A stretch of 64,000 bases of DNA from Achromobacter xylosoxidans A8 (lineage in GTDB: Bacteria > Pseudomonadota > Gammaproteobacteria > Burkholderiales > Burkholderiaceae_B). The translations under genes and the position numbers were made by a program. This document shows positions 19,870 to 27,920 of this stretch, one piece after another. The stretch is taken from positions 6,262,001 to 6,326,000 of the forward strand of contig NC_014640.1 of the NCBI RefSeq assembly GCF_000165835.1. The letters run 5' to 3'. The notes beneath the pieces were generated by a model. It saw nothing but the letters and a program-made list of their open reading frames with translations, was not told the DNA's origin and made no database searches. Every line of letters begins with the position of its first letter. Position 1 is the stretch's first letter.

Positions 19870-21135
19870 CTACGCGCCCATTGCCCACCGCTTGGCATGC
19901 TTGCGGGTGTTGGCCTTGATCCAGCGCCCCAAGCGCTCGATCAGCGTGCGCTCCGCGCCCTCCGACACCTGCGTCATCAGCCCTGCCTGCACCTCGTCCA
20001 ATGCCGCGGGAAGCGCAACCACCAAGGACTCCCCTACCGCCCTGACGTAGCGCAGGGCAAAGCCCAACTCCTTGGCCATGGCCGCGATATGTTCCGCGCC
20101 GATGCTGCCCGGCTTCATTTCGCTGCCAATCGCAAACGCGAAATTGCGAGCCAGCCCGGAGTACATGCCCGTGCACATCAGGTCATAAAAGGGAGCCAGC
20201 CGGTACAGGCCGTCCGGCGTCTGCAGCACGGACAGGTTCTTGGCATGGCTATCGTTGTTGCCGACGCACAAGTTGAAGAATATCCATTGCAGGAAACGCT
20301 TCAAATCCGCGGCGCCGATGCCCATGCCTCCCAACAACTCCCGACATTGCTGCAGCGATGGACCGCCGTCGGACTCATACTTCACGTCGGACGGCTTGCC
20401 GGCCAGCTGGCAGAGATCCAACTGATGAAGCCGCAGCAAGCCGCCCTTGCCATCAGGCTTGCGGTCATACCGCGTAATCAAGCATGCGTGCGTATCGGGC
20501 TGATAGCGGACTTCCGCCACGCCCAGGCCCATTCTGGCGGCCAGCTGCATGACCAGCGTCTCGTTCAAGGCCGACGACCACACGCCGTCCAGGCCGCGAA
20601 TATCCGGCTTCAGAATATGCGTGGACGGCGCCGCACCCTCGGGAATCGCCGGCGAACCATCGGGCATGACCGTCAATAGGAGCTTGTCTTGCGCCCCGGC
20701 CAGAGAAATGCGGGCGCCCTCGGCGTTCTCTGCCGCCAACGCGGGTACAACCACGTCCTGCAAGCGCACTGCCACGTCCTGCCACGTCGCAGGCCGGTGG
20801 CGCGCCGGCGCGGGGCGTTCGCCTTGCGGCAATATGGTCAACCCACTGGCGGTGTCCCCGCCCACGCTGCGCAACAGGCCGAAGACCGTGGTGGCATGGC
20901 GGCTGACCTGCAGGAACTTGCGCACATGCCCTTCGGGCAACAGGTTTTCAAAGAATGCATGCACCGCATCGTCCGCATGATCGCCGCTGCGCAAAGGCAC
21001 CGATGGCGAAATGGCGTGCGCGCCAGCCCAATTCAGCCAGGCGTCGTCATACACGAAGCGCAACGGCCGCTCGTCGAACAAGCGGCCGACCTTGCGGTCC
21101 GCGTGATAGATGTCCAGCGCATCGGCCGCGCTCAT
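19870..21135 (-). CDS. hipA: HipA-family serine/threonine kinase toxin
   Basis: HipA toxins phosphorylate glutamyl-tRNA synthetase and trigger persistence. The 421-residue protein has the N1 subdomain (FFENLLPEGHVRKFL), the ATP-binding/ejection loop ISLAGAQDK (Ser144 corresponds to the autophosphorylated Ser150 of E. coli), STHILKPD, the catalytic loop NNDSHAKNLS with Asp295, and the magnesium motif FYDLM with Asp318. The Asp295-Asp318 spacing of 23 equals that of E. coli Asp309-Asp332, so the kinase looks complete. It overlaps hipB by 4 bp (ATGA). It is convergent with the acyl-CoA synthetase. Confidence 0.95.
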   Translation of the reverse strand: MSAADALDIYHADRKVGRLFDERPLRFVYDDAWLNWAGAHAISPSVPLRSGDHADDAVHAFFENLLPEGHVRKFLQVSRHATTVFGLLRSVGGDTASGLTILPQGERPAPARHRPATWQDVAVRLQDVVVPALAAENAEGARISLAGAQDKLLLTVMPDGSPAIPEGAAPSTHILKPDIRGLDGVWSSALNETLVMQLAARMGLGVAEVRYQPDTHACLITRYDRKPDGKGGLLRLHQLDLCQLAGKPSDVKYESDGGPSLQQCRELLGGMGIGAADLKRFLQWIFFNLCVGNNDSHAKNLSVLQTPDGLYRLAPFYDLMCTGMYSGLARNFAFAIGSEMKPGSIGAEHIAAMAKELGFALRYVRAVGESLVVALPAALDEVQAGLMTQVSEGAERTLIERLGRWIKANTRKHAKRWAMGA

Positions 21136-21401
21136 GGCAGCCTCGGGCGCTTGGGCCCCACCTGCACTTCCAGGCCCAGCAGATCCAGCATGTCCAGCAC
21201 CTTCTGCAATTGCAGCGTGGGCTTGCCGCGCTCCAGATCCACCACATAGCGGTTGCCGGTGCCGGACAGGCCGGCCAAGTCAGTTTGCAGCAAACCCTGC
21301 GAGCGCCGGACGGCCTTCACCAGCTCGCCCAGTTCGGTCGAGGTGCGGATCGTTACGCCGGCCCCGCCTGCAAGCGCGGCCGGAATATCGTTCGCGGGCA
21401 T
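21132..21401 (-). CDS. hipB: HipB-family antitoxin and autorepressor
   Basis: An 89-residue Xre-type helix-turn-helix protein (TELGELVKAVRRSQGLLQTD, then LSGTGNRYVVDLERGKP) with a short C-terminal tail GLEVQVGPKRPRLP that may dock on HipA. The ATG at 21401 has GGAG seven bases upstream; a TTG at 21413 does not. HipB neutralises HipA and represses the operon by binding palindromes, four of which lie immediately upstream. Its stop overlaps the hipA start. Confidence 0.93.
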   Translation of the reverse strand: MPANDIPAALAGGAGVTIRTSTELGELVKAVRRSQGLLQTDLAGLSGTGNRYVVDLERGKPTLQLQKVLDMLDLLGLEVQVGPKRPRLP

Positions 21402-21411
21402 GATCGTCTCC

Positions 21412-21583
21412 AAAATTACCGTTCGGTAATTTTAGGGCAATAATATGATCGGCGTGGCAAAAAAATTACCGAGCGGGAAAAATTTACCGCAGCGCGGTTT
21501 TCTTAGCCCTAAAAATTACCGAACGGGAATAATTTTTTCGATCCAGGCCTGATTTCCACACAAGATTACCGATCGGTAATTTT
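21412..21583. promoter_or_regulatory. Array of four palindromic hipBA operators at 50-bp spacing
   Basis: Four sites begin at 21412, 21462, 21512 and 21562. Each left half is AAAATTACCG (AAGATTACCG in the last), followed by two variable bases (TT, AG, AA, AT). The right half is CGGTAATTTT in the outer two sites and degenerate (CGGGAAAAAT, CGGGAATAAT) in the inner two. The ACC of each left half ends at 21420, 21470, 21520 and 21570, an exact 50-bp period. A weaker half-like ATTTACCG lies at 21482-21489. On the hipB strand a TATTAT -10 candidate (21445-21440) lies between the first two sites, so the first covers the leader and the second the -35 region. This mirrors the four-operator layout of E. 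coli hipBA with a different sequence. Confidence 0.85.
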
Positions 21584-21612
21584 GCGGCCATCGTCCATGG
21601 AGCGGCGCCCCA

Positions 21613-21646
21613 GACGAAAAAAAGGCGCCCAAGGCGCCTTTTCGTC
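21613..21646 (-). terminator. Rho-independent terminator of htpG
   Basis: Read on the minus strand, GACGAAAAGGCGCC pairs with GGCGCCTTTTTTTCGTC across a 3-base loop, with the T-rich side downstream of the htpG stop. It separates htpG from the hipBA operator array. Confidence 0.85.
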
Positions 21647-21664
21647 TTCAAGCACGCGTCCCGC

Positions 21665-23563
21665 TTACTTCAGCAGCAACGCATTCAGCCGCTTCACAAA
21701 CGCAGCCGGGTCGGCAATCTGCGCGCCTTCGGCCAGCAGAGCCTGATCCAGCAGCAGACGCGCCCACTGGTCGAACTCGCCGTCTTCGGCGGCGCGGATG
21801 CGGGCCAGCAACGGGTGCTCGGGATTGATTTCCAGCACCGGCTTGACGTTGGGGGCTTCCTGGCCGGCGGCCTTGAGCATGCGCAGCAGGTGCGGGCTGA
21901 GTTCGTTCTGGCCCACCACCACGCAAGCCGGCGAATCCACCAGGCGCAGGGTCACGCGCACTTCCTTGACCTGGTCTTCCAGCGTCTTCTGCAGACGCTC
22001 GACCAGCGGTTTGAAGTCCTCGGCCACTTCGGCCTGGTGCTTCTTTTCTTCCTCGTCGGCCAGCTCGGCCAGGTCCAGGCCGCCCTTGGCCACCGAGACC
22101 AGCGACTTGCCGTCGAATTCACGCAGGTAGGACAGCATCCATTCGTCCACGCGGTCCGACAGCAGCAGGACTTCGATGCCCTTCTTGCGGAAGATTTCCA
22201 GATGCGGACTGTTGCTGGCGGCGGCGAAGGTATCCGCCGTGACGTAGTAGATCTTGTCCTGGCCTTCCTTCATGCGCGACACGTAGTCGGCGAAGGACAC
22301 GGTCTGGGCCTGGTCGCCCGTCTGCGTCGACGCGAAGCGCATGAGCTTGGCGATGCGTTCCAGGTTGGCCGAGTCCTCGCCCGCGCCTTCCTTCAGTACC
22401 TGGCCAAACTCCGACCAGAACGTGGCGTAGTCTTCCGGCTTGTTCTCCGCCATGTCTTCCAGCAGCGACAAGATGCGCTTGGCCGAACCTTCGCGGATCG
22501 CGCGCACGTCGCGGCTTTCCTGCAGGATTTCACGCGACACGTTCAGCGGCAGGTCCGCCGAATCGATCACGCCGCGCACGAAGCGCAGGTACGAGGGCAG
22601 CAGCTGGTCGGCATCGTCCATGATGAAGACGCGCTTCACGTACAGCTTCACGCCGTGGCGGCCGTCGCGGTCCCACATGTCCATGGGCGCATGCTTGGGC
22701 ACGTACAGCAGCTGCGTGTATTCGCTGCGGCCTTCGACGCGGTTGTGGGTCCAGGCCAGCGGGTCGTCGTAGTCGTGCGACACCGTCTTGTAGAACTCGC
22801 GGTACTGCTCTTCCGTGACGTCGGACTTGCTGCGGGCCCACAGTGCATTGGCCTGGTTCACCGTTTCCAGTTCGTCGGTCTTGACCTGCTCGCCCTTTTC
22901 CTGGTCCCACTCTTCCTTGGCCATGCGGATGGGCAGGGAGATGTGGTCCGAATAGCGGCGCAGGATCTCGCGCAGCTTCCAGCCGTTGAGCAATTCGTCT
23001 TCGTCGGCGCGCAGATGCAGCGTGACGTCCGTGCCGCGCGAGGCTTTTTCAGCGGCGGCGATGGTGAATTCGCCCTGGCCGTCCGATTCCCACTGGATCG
23101 CGTCCGTGGCGCCGGCGCGGCGGCTGACCACGGTGACCTTGTCGGCCACGATGAAGGAGGAATAGAAGCCCACGCCGAACTGGCCGATCAGCTGCGCGTC
23201 CTTCTGCTTGTCGCCCGTCAGCTGCGAGAAGAATTCCCGCGTGCCGGAACGCGCGATCGTGCCCAGGTTGGCCACGGCCTCATCGCGCGACAGGCCGATG
23301 CCGTTGTCGGAGATGGTGATGGTGCGTGCAGCCTTGTCGTAACTGACCGTAATGGCCAGTTCGCCATTGCCTTCCAGCAGTTCGGGCTGGTCGATGGCCT
23401 CGAAGCGCAGCTTGTCGCAGGCGTCCGATGCGTTCGATACCAGCTCGCGCAGGAAGATCTCCTTGTTGCTGTACAGCGAATGGATCATCAGGTGCAGCAG
23501 CTGCTTCACCTCTGCCTGGAACCCCAGGGTTTCGGACGTGGAAGGCGTGGCGGTTTGGCTCAT
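21665..23563 (-). CDS. htpG: Chaperone HtpG (bacterial Hsp90)
   Basis: HtpG is the cytosolic ATP-dependent Hsp90 chaperone. The 632-residue protein has the complete GHKL ATPase domain: [37 protein letters not shown] and [15 protein letters not shown]. The middle domain includes [20 protein letters not shown], which carries the catalytic arginine, and a C-terminal dimerisation domain follows. The eukaryotic MEEVD tail is absent, as expected. It is monocistronic, with its own terminator and an upstream sigma-32-like promoter. Confidence 0.98.
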   Translation of the reverse strand: MSQTATPSTSETLGFQAEVKQLLHLMIHSLYSNKEIFLRELVSNASDACDKLRFEAIDQPELLEGNGELAITVSYDKAARTITISDNGIGLSRDEAVANLGTIARSGTREFFSQLTGDKQKDAQLIGQFGVGFYSSFIVADKVTVVSRRAGATDAIQWESDGQGEFTIAAAEKASRGTDVTLHLRADEDELLNGWKLREILRRYSDHISLPIRMAKEEWDQEKGEQVKTDELETVNQANALWARSKSDVTEEQYREFYKTVSHDYDDPLAWTHNRVEGRSEYTQLLYVPKHAPMDMWDRDGRHGVKLYVKRVFIMDDADQLLPSYLRFVRGVIDSADLPLNVSREILQESRDVRAIREGSAKRILSLLEDMAENKPEDYATFWSEFGQVLKEGAGEDSANLERIAKLMRFASTQTGDQAQTVSFADYVSRMKEGQDKIYYVTADTFAAASNSPHLEIFRKKGIEVLLLSDRVDEWMLSYLREFDGKSLVSVAKGGLDLAELADEEEKKHQAEVAEDFKPLVERLQKTLEDQVKEVRVTLRLVDSPACVVVGQNELSPHLLRMLKAAGQEAPNVKPVLEINPEHPLLARIRAAEDGEFDQWARLLLDQALLAEGAQIADPAAFVKRLNALLLK

Positions 23564-23649
23564 AGTTCTACGTGGCTAGGTAAGTAAATTGGGGACAGTG
23601 ATTGGCTGCCGGGACATCTGGCCCGCGCGGCCGCCGGGAAACCCTATTG

Positions 23650-23679
23650 ATGTGGGGGCCAATGGCGCGCTTTCAAGGG
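23650..23679 (-). promoter_or_regulatory. Sigma-32 (heat-shock) type promoter of htpG
   Basis: On the minus strand CCCTTGAAA (23679-23671) is followed after 12 bp by CCCCCACAT (23658-23650). These resemble the RpoH -35 CTTGAA and -10 CCCCATNT elements at normal spacing. Transcription would begin near 23640, leaving a 75-80 nt leader before the htpG ATG at 23563. Confidence 0.65.
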
Positions 23680-23735
23680 CGGGCGGGAATTCCCCCTACC
23701 GATCGTAGCCCCCCATTTCGGGCAGGGGCGGCGCC

Positions 23736-25139
23736 TCAGAAAATCGAGAACACCTTGCGGTAGCGTGTTTTCGCCTCCAGCACGGTTTCATGCTGCGGCA
23801 CCGCCAGCTTGCCGGCCCGGATCAGCTTCCGGATGTCGGCGGCCGTGATCTGCCGCGTCTCTTGCGAGCGCAGCAGGAAATCCGCCGTACCGCGGTCCAG
23901 GATCTGATAGATCGAATGGAAAATCAGCTGCGAAGGGCCCAACTCGTCGAGGTAATAGAGTTTCTCTCCCTTCTGCCAGACCGTGCCGAAGTTGTGATAA
24001 ACCACGCCGCGCTTGTTCCATTCCCCAGCCGGCGCATCCGTCAGCTGGTTGATCAGCGTGGAACGGGACACCAGCCCTCCGCCGCTGCCCCGCGAGTTGC
24101 GGGCCCAGGCTTCCTGCGCCTGCAGGAACAACGTCTGCCTGCCGTCCGTGTACACGTAGGGCGACAGGGCGGTGTATGTGTCCGAAGCCAACGGATCGTC
24201 GCCGGCCCGCTCCACCTGCCGCGTCTGCGCGTTGTAGAAATAGATGCCGTCCTTGCTGCGGAACAGCGCCTGGTACACATGCCGGCCGTGCTCGCTCAGC
24301 AGCCGGTACGGCGCATGCGCCGCGTCGAAGGGCTGCGCGCCCACGTACACCATGCCGTCGCGCGGATCGCGGAGATAGGGCTGGCGGTACAGGTCGCCCA
24401 CCATGAAGGTGTACAGCGCGGGATCGTCCGACAGCGGCAGCAACTGCTCGTGGAAATAGACGCGGCGGCCATCGGCAAAGAAATCGTCGCTGGGCCGCAC
24501 GTCGCCATCCCTGCCCGCTGGCAGGCGGCGCAGCGAGGCCGGCCCTGCCTGCGGCATTTCGCGGCCCCGGTAGTACACACGTTCGTCGTCGGTGGCCAGC
24601 TCGCGGTCCAGCAGCGGCCGGTAGGACCGGGCGCTGGCCGGCAGGGCGACGAACGGATACAGATAGGTCTGTGGCTTGGGGCCGGCATCCGCCTGGTACA
24701 GGACCTTCTGCCAGAACTCGTCCAGCATGCCCAGTTCCTCGTTGCGCACACTGTGCATCGAACAGAAATACGTGACCGCGCCATCGCTGAAATAACTGTT
24801 GCCCAGGTAACGCGCCGGCGCCGGCTTCATGCCCGGCAGGACCTGGTTGCCGCAATACACGTGGCGCTGGTCCCTGGCCGCCTGCCTGCCATCGAAAGCC
24901 CCGGTATCGAAGGCCGCGAAACTGGCCGGATCGGCCTCGTCCATGCGGTAATAGCCGTTGCTGGGAACGGCGGCGTAGACGCCGCCCTGATAATTCTTAT
25001 AGATGCTGCTGCCGTAGGACTGCCCGCGGTCCACCGACGCGAAATCGTCGCCGTCCATCAGCCAGAACAGCAGGAACATCGGCAGCGCGGCGATGATCAG
25101 GACCAGCGTGATCACGGCCCATTTGGCGCGTTTTTGCAT
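23736..25139 (-). CDS. Membrane-anchored DKNYY-type repeat protein, function unknown
   Basis: A 467-residue protein with a short basic N-terminus, one hydrophobic segment at residues 8-28 and a large periplasmic region. The region repeats the pattern of a Tyr-rich strand followed by a small-residue turn and a D-P-x-[SLT]-[FY] helix: DEADPASFAAFD, LSDDPALYTFM, GDDPLASDTYTAL. VYYRG, VYFHE and IYFYN strands precede them, as in the DKNYY family of cell-surface proteins. No catalytic motif is seen. It is a single gene between htpG and a divergent permease. Function is unknown to me. Confidence 0.65.
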   Translation of the reverse strand: MQKRAKWAVITLVLIIAALPMFLLFWLMDGDDFASVDRGQSYGSSIYKNYQGGVYAAVPSNGYYRMDEADPASFAAFDTGAFDGRQAARDQRHVYCGNQVLPGMKPAPARYLGNSYFSDGAVTYFCSMHSVRNEELGMLDEFWQKVLYQADAGPKPQTYLYPFVALPASARSYRPLLDRELATDDERVYYRGREMPQAGPASLRRLPAGRDGDVRPSDDFFADGRRVYFHEQLLPLSDDPALYTFMVGDLYRQPYLRDPRDGMVYVGAQPFDAAHAPYRLLSEHGRHVYQALFRSKDGIYFYNAQTRQVERAGDDPLASDTYTALSPYVYTDGRQTLFLQAQEAWARNSRGSGGGLVSRSTLINQLTDAPAGEWNKRGVVYHNFGTVWQKGEKLYYLDELGPSQLIFHSIYQILDRGTADFLLRSQETRQITAADIRKLIRAGKLAVPQHETVLEAKTRYRKVFSIF

Positions 25140-25311
25140 GGAATGGCGGGGCTGACCTGCCTTTGATTGGCGACCAGGGATTCTAACCAGCGGCAGCGAG
25201 CCCGGTCCCGTCTCCGGCCCACTCCCGGTCCGTCCCCGGACGCCGCGGAGCCTTCCCCGCTAAAATCCCGCACTTTCCTCCCCTACCCCGACCCTGGCCG
25301 GCCCATCCGCC

Positions 25312-26700
25312 ATGCAACCCGCCTCCCTGACCCAACCCGCCCCCCACGGCTCATCCGACGCCGACCCCAGCCCTGACCTGGTCTACGGTCCCGACGATCG
25401 CCCCGCGCCTCCCGTCGCCTTCGTCGCCGCCCTGCAGCACCTGCTGGCTATCCTGGTTCCCATCGTCACCCCCGGCCTGCTGATCTGCCAGGCCCTGGGC
25501 GTCAGCAGCCGCGACACCACCCTGATCGTGTCCATGTCGCTGGTCATTTCCGGCATCGCCACCTACGTCCAGTGCAAGCGCTTCGGCCCCCTGGGCGCCG
25601 GACTGCTGATCGTGCAGGGCACCAGCTTCAACTTCGTCGGCCCGCTGATCGCCGGCGGCTCGGTCATGGTCAAGCAAGGCACCCCGGTCGAAGCCGTCAT
25701 GGCCGCGATCTTCGGCGTGGTCATCGCCGGCTCCTTCGTCGAAATGGGCATCAGCCGCATCCTGCCCTTCGTCAAACGCCTGATCACCCCGCTGGTCACC
25801 GGCATCGTGGTGCTGCTCATCGGCCTGACGCTGATCAAGGTCGGCCTCATCAGCATGGGTGGCGGCTACAGCGCCATGGGCAACGGCACCTTCGCCAGCG
25901 CCGAGAACCTGACCCTGTCCGGCCTGGTCCTGGGCACCATCATCCTGCTGAACCGCGTACCGGTCGTGTGGGTGCGCAGCACTGCCCTGGTGCTGGCCTT
26001 GGCCGTCGGCTACATCGCCGCCGCCTACATGGGCCGCCTGGACTTCACCGGCGCCCGCGAAGCCGCCCTGTTCCAGATCCCCACGCCGCTGCACTTCGGC
26101 CTGGGCTTCTCCTGGGCGCTGTTCGTGCCCATGCTGATCATCTACCTGGTCACGTCGCTGGAAGCCATCGGCGACGTCACCGCCACCAGCAAGGTCTCCA
26201 AGCAGCCCGTCGAAGGCCCGCTGTGGATGCAGCGCATCAAGGGCGGCGTCCTGGTCAACGGCGCGAACTCGCTCCTGGCCGGCGTGTTCAATACCTTCCC
26301 CAGCTCGGTCTTCGCGCAGAACAACGGCGTGATCCAGCTGACCGGCATCGCCAGCCGCCACGTCGGCGTGTGGATCGCCGGCATGCTGATCCTGCTGGGC
26401 CTGTTCCCGGCCGTGGCCGGCATCCTGCAGGCCGTGCCCGAACCCGTGCTGGGCGGCGCCGCCATGGTCATGTTCGGCGCGGTCGCCGCGTCCGGCATCA
26501 ACATCCTGGCCGGCATCCACCTGGACCGCCGCGCGCTGCTCATCATCGCCGTGTCCCTGGCCCTGGGCCTGGGCGTGTCGCAAGTGCCGGAAATCCTGTC
26601 GCACCTGCCCCATGCCGTGAAGAGCGTGCTGGAGTCGGGCGTGGCCACCGGCGGTATCTGCGCGCTGGTGATGAACTGGTTCCTGCCTGAGAAAAGGTAA
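25312..26700 (+). CDS. NCS2 family nucleobase:cation symporter (xanthine/uracil permease)
   Basis: A 462-residue membrane protein of 12-14 helices in the nucleobase-ascorbate transporter family. The signature AQNNGVIQLTGIASRHVG (Q-N-x-G-x4-T-G) and the substrate-site glutamate in YLVTSLEAIGDVTATS are both present. Length and the FVAALQHLLAILVPIVTPGL N-terminal segment resemble E. coli XanP/XanQ proton-xanthine symporters, but uracil and uric-acid carriers share this plan, so substrate is left open. It is a single gene with a structured region after its stop. Confidence 0.88.
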   Translation: MQPASLTQPAPHGSSDADPSPDLVYGPDDRPAPPVAFVAALQHLLAILVPIVTPGLLICQALGVSSRDTTLIVSMSLVISGIATYVQCKRFGPLGAGLLIVQGTSFNFVGPLIAGGSVMVKQGTPVEAVMAAIFGVVIAGSFVEMGISRILPFVKRLITPLVTGIVVLLIGLTLIKVGLISMGGGYSAMGNGTFASAENLTLSGLVLGTIILLNRVPVVWVRSTALVLALAVGYIAAAYMGRLDFTGAREAALFQIPTPLHFGLGFSWALFVPMLIIYLVTSLEAIGDVTATSKVSKQPVEGPLWMQRIKGGVLVNGANSLLAGVFNTFPSSVFAQNNGVIQLTGIASRHVGVWIAGMLILLGLFPAVAGILQAVPEPVLGGAAMVMFGAVAASGINILAGIHLDRRALLIIAVSLALGLGVSQVPEILSHLPHAVKSVLESGVATGGICALVMNWFLPEKR

Positions 26701-26717
26701 GGCTGCCGGGCTCCTCA

Positions 26718-26760
26718 GGGAACTGGTTCTGGCCCCCGCCTGCGGGTGGGACCGGCTCCC
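26718..26760. terminator. Structured inverted repeat downstream of the NCS2 permease
   Basis: GGGA and a wobble-containing CTGGTTC arm pair with GACCGG and TCCC, and an inner CCCGC-CT-GCGGG hairpin stacks inside. The element begins 18 bases after the permease stop. No T-run follows, so it may be a weak terminator or an RNA-stabilising hairpin. Confidence 0.4.
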
Positions 26761-26786
26761 TGACAGAGGTCCGGTCCCAAGGCCGC

Positions 26787-26815
26787 CTGACAATTTATGA
26801 AAGACCGCATATAAT
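26787..26815 (+). promoter_or_regulatory. Sigma-70 promoter of tRNA-Leu
   Basis: CTGACA (26787-26792) and a perfect TATAAT (26810-26815) are separated by 17 bp. Transcription would start near 26822, about 47 nt before the mature tRNA 5' end. Confidence 0.8.
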
Positions 26816-26868
26816 CGCCGTCTTCGCTTCTCCCGCGACCGTCATCTGGACGTGTCCGCGACCTCCTA

Positions 26869-26953
26869 GCCCGGGTGGTGAAATTGGTAGACGCAGGGGA
26901 CTCAAAATCCCCCGCCGCAAGGCGTGCCGGTTCGATTCCGGCCCCGGGCACCA
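26869..26953 (+). tRNA. tRNA-Leu (anticodon CAA)
   Basis: An 85-nt class II tRNA with encoded CCA. The acceptor arms GCCCGGG and CCCGGGC pair fully, followed by discriminator A. The D arm contains AAATTGGTAGACGC. The anticodon stem GGGGA/TCCCC encloses loop CTCAAAA, giving anticodon CAA, which reads UUG. A long variable arm (CGCCGCAAGGCGT) and the T loop GGTTCGATTCC complete the structure. It has its own promoter and terminator. Confidence 0.97.
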
Positions 26954-26958
26954 GAATT

Positions 26959-26995
26959 CAAAAAGCCGTTGACGTTCGCCGTCAACGGCTTTTTT
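26959..26995 (+). terminator. Rho-independent terminator of tRNA-Leu
   Basis: AAGCCGTTGACG pairs with CGTCAACGGCTT over a short loop containing TTCG, followed by six T residues. It begins six bases after the tRNA CCA end. Confidence 0.92.
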
Positions 26996-27035
26996 CATGG
27001 CGAAATGCCGCACGCGGCCTACGCACGTGTTCATT

Positions 27036-27086
27036 TCAACGCTCCACGCGCAACGGACGCTCTCCAATACGTGCAACGTATACGCC
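27036..27086 (-). pseudogene. Possible decayed fragment of a GST 3' end
   Basis: On the minus strand a short frame reads YVARIGERPLRVER then a stop, preceded at once by a stop. The functional GST at 29025-29639 ends in YVARIGERPAVLAALR. At DNA level the two share GGACGCTC-x-CCAATACG with scattered differences beyond. This suggests a degraded GST terminus left between tRNA-Leu and the HAD gene. The fragment is short, and the YxARIxxRP motif is common in GSTs, so it may come from another GST rather than a duplication. The rest of 26996-27207 holds nothing I recognise. Confidence 0.4.
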
Positions 27087-27207
27087 TCAAGCTGGCGGAC
27101 GATAGCGAGACTTGGACCAAATTCAGCCGCTAGAATTTCCTCGCAGCAAGGTTGGTTCCGACCACCGACCGCGCTGTGCAAGCCTACTCTGACAAGCCGG
27201 AGGTTCG

Positions 27208-27837
27208 ATGGCAATCAAGGCCGTAGCATTCGACGTATTTGGAACATTGGTCCGCATAGAACGGCCCACCCGCCCGTTCCGGAAGCTGGTCCGCCTGCTG
27301 CATGAGGCGGGCCGCCGGCGCCAGAGCGACGACGGCGTCCGGGCGATGAGCAATGCGATAGACCTGAGACAGACAGCCAGCTTGTTCGGCGGCATGGTCA
27401 GCGAAGAGAACATGCGCGCCCTGGAAGCCGAATTGCTTGAAGAAATCCAATCAATCACGCTATTCGCTGATGCTGCCCCGACTCTTTCCGCTTTGAAAGA
27501 TCGAGGAATCAAAATAGCGCTTTGCTCCAACCTCGCAGCGCCATATGGGCCTCCGGTACTGGATTTGCTGCCCGTCCAACCGGATTTTTGCGCCTGGTCA
27601 TACGAAGCCGGCGCCGTGAAGCCACAGCCCGAAATCTACCGATACCTCTGCGATGGTATTGCGTGCCAGCCCGAAGAGATACTTATGATCGGCGACACCA
27701 TTGAAGCCGATATGGTCGGGCCTCGGAAATTTGGCATGCATGGGTACCACTTGGACAGGCACGCGACGGCGACGCGTTCAAGTGAATCGGTGGATTCGCT
27801 GAATGACGTGCTGACTATCCTGGCTGCTCGCTATTGA
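27208..27837 (+). CDS. HAD-superfamily hydrolase (haloacid dehalogenase-like)
   Basis: A 209-residue cytoplasmic protein with the four HAD motifs. Motif I is AFDVFGTL with nucleophile Asp9; motif II is ALCSNLAAP; motif III is the lysine in GAVKPQPEIY; motif IV is MIGDTIEADMVG. FDVFGTL rather than DxDxT is typical of the dehalogenase/phosphoglycolate-phosphatase-like branch, since the general acid Asp is replaced by Phe as in 2-haloacid dehalogenases. Its base composition is visibly less G+C-rich than its neighbours, so it may be a later acquisition. Substrate is unknown. Confidence 0.85.
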   Translation: MAIKAVAFDVFGTLVRIERPTRPFRKLVRLLHEAGRRRQSDDGVRAMSNAIDLRQTASLFGGMVSEENMRALEAELLEEIQSITLFADAAPTLSALKDRGIKIALCSNLAAPYGPPVLDLLPVQPDFCAWSYEAGAVKPQPEIYRYLCDGIACQPEEILMIGDTIEADMVGPRKFGMHGYHLDRHATATRSSESVDSLNDVLTILAARY

Positions 27838-27884
27838 TGAATAGCCTATGAGTCAACGGGGTGAAATTGTCGTGTGGCCCCCCC

Positions 27885-27914
27885 CTGCCGCCTGGGCCGG
27901 GGCCCAAGCGGCAG
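27885..27914. terminator. Strong hairpin between convergent HAD and Bug genes
   Basis: CTGCCGC and GCGGCAG form the outer stem, with TGGGCC and GGCCCA pairing inside around a GG loop and one bulged base on each side. It sits in the 83-bp convergent gap and is likely a transcription stop for one or both genes, although no T-run is present. Confidence 0.5.
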
Positions 27915-27920
27915 AGGCAA

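Noticed and set aside
21412..21583. Regular 50-bp repeats considered as a CRISPR array
   Set aside because: Only four units, each a palindrome with degenerate halves, located at the hipB promoter and without cas genes; operators explain them better.
26869..26953. tRNA-Leu as a phage attachment site
   Set aside because: No integrase gene and no direct repeat of the tRNA 3' end was seen in the downstream sequence.
26795..27214. 139-residue minus-strand ORF across tRNA-Leu
   Set aside because: It covers the tRNA gene and terminator in antisense and shows no protein-family features.
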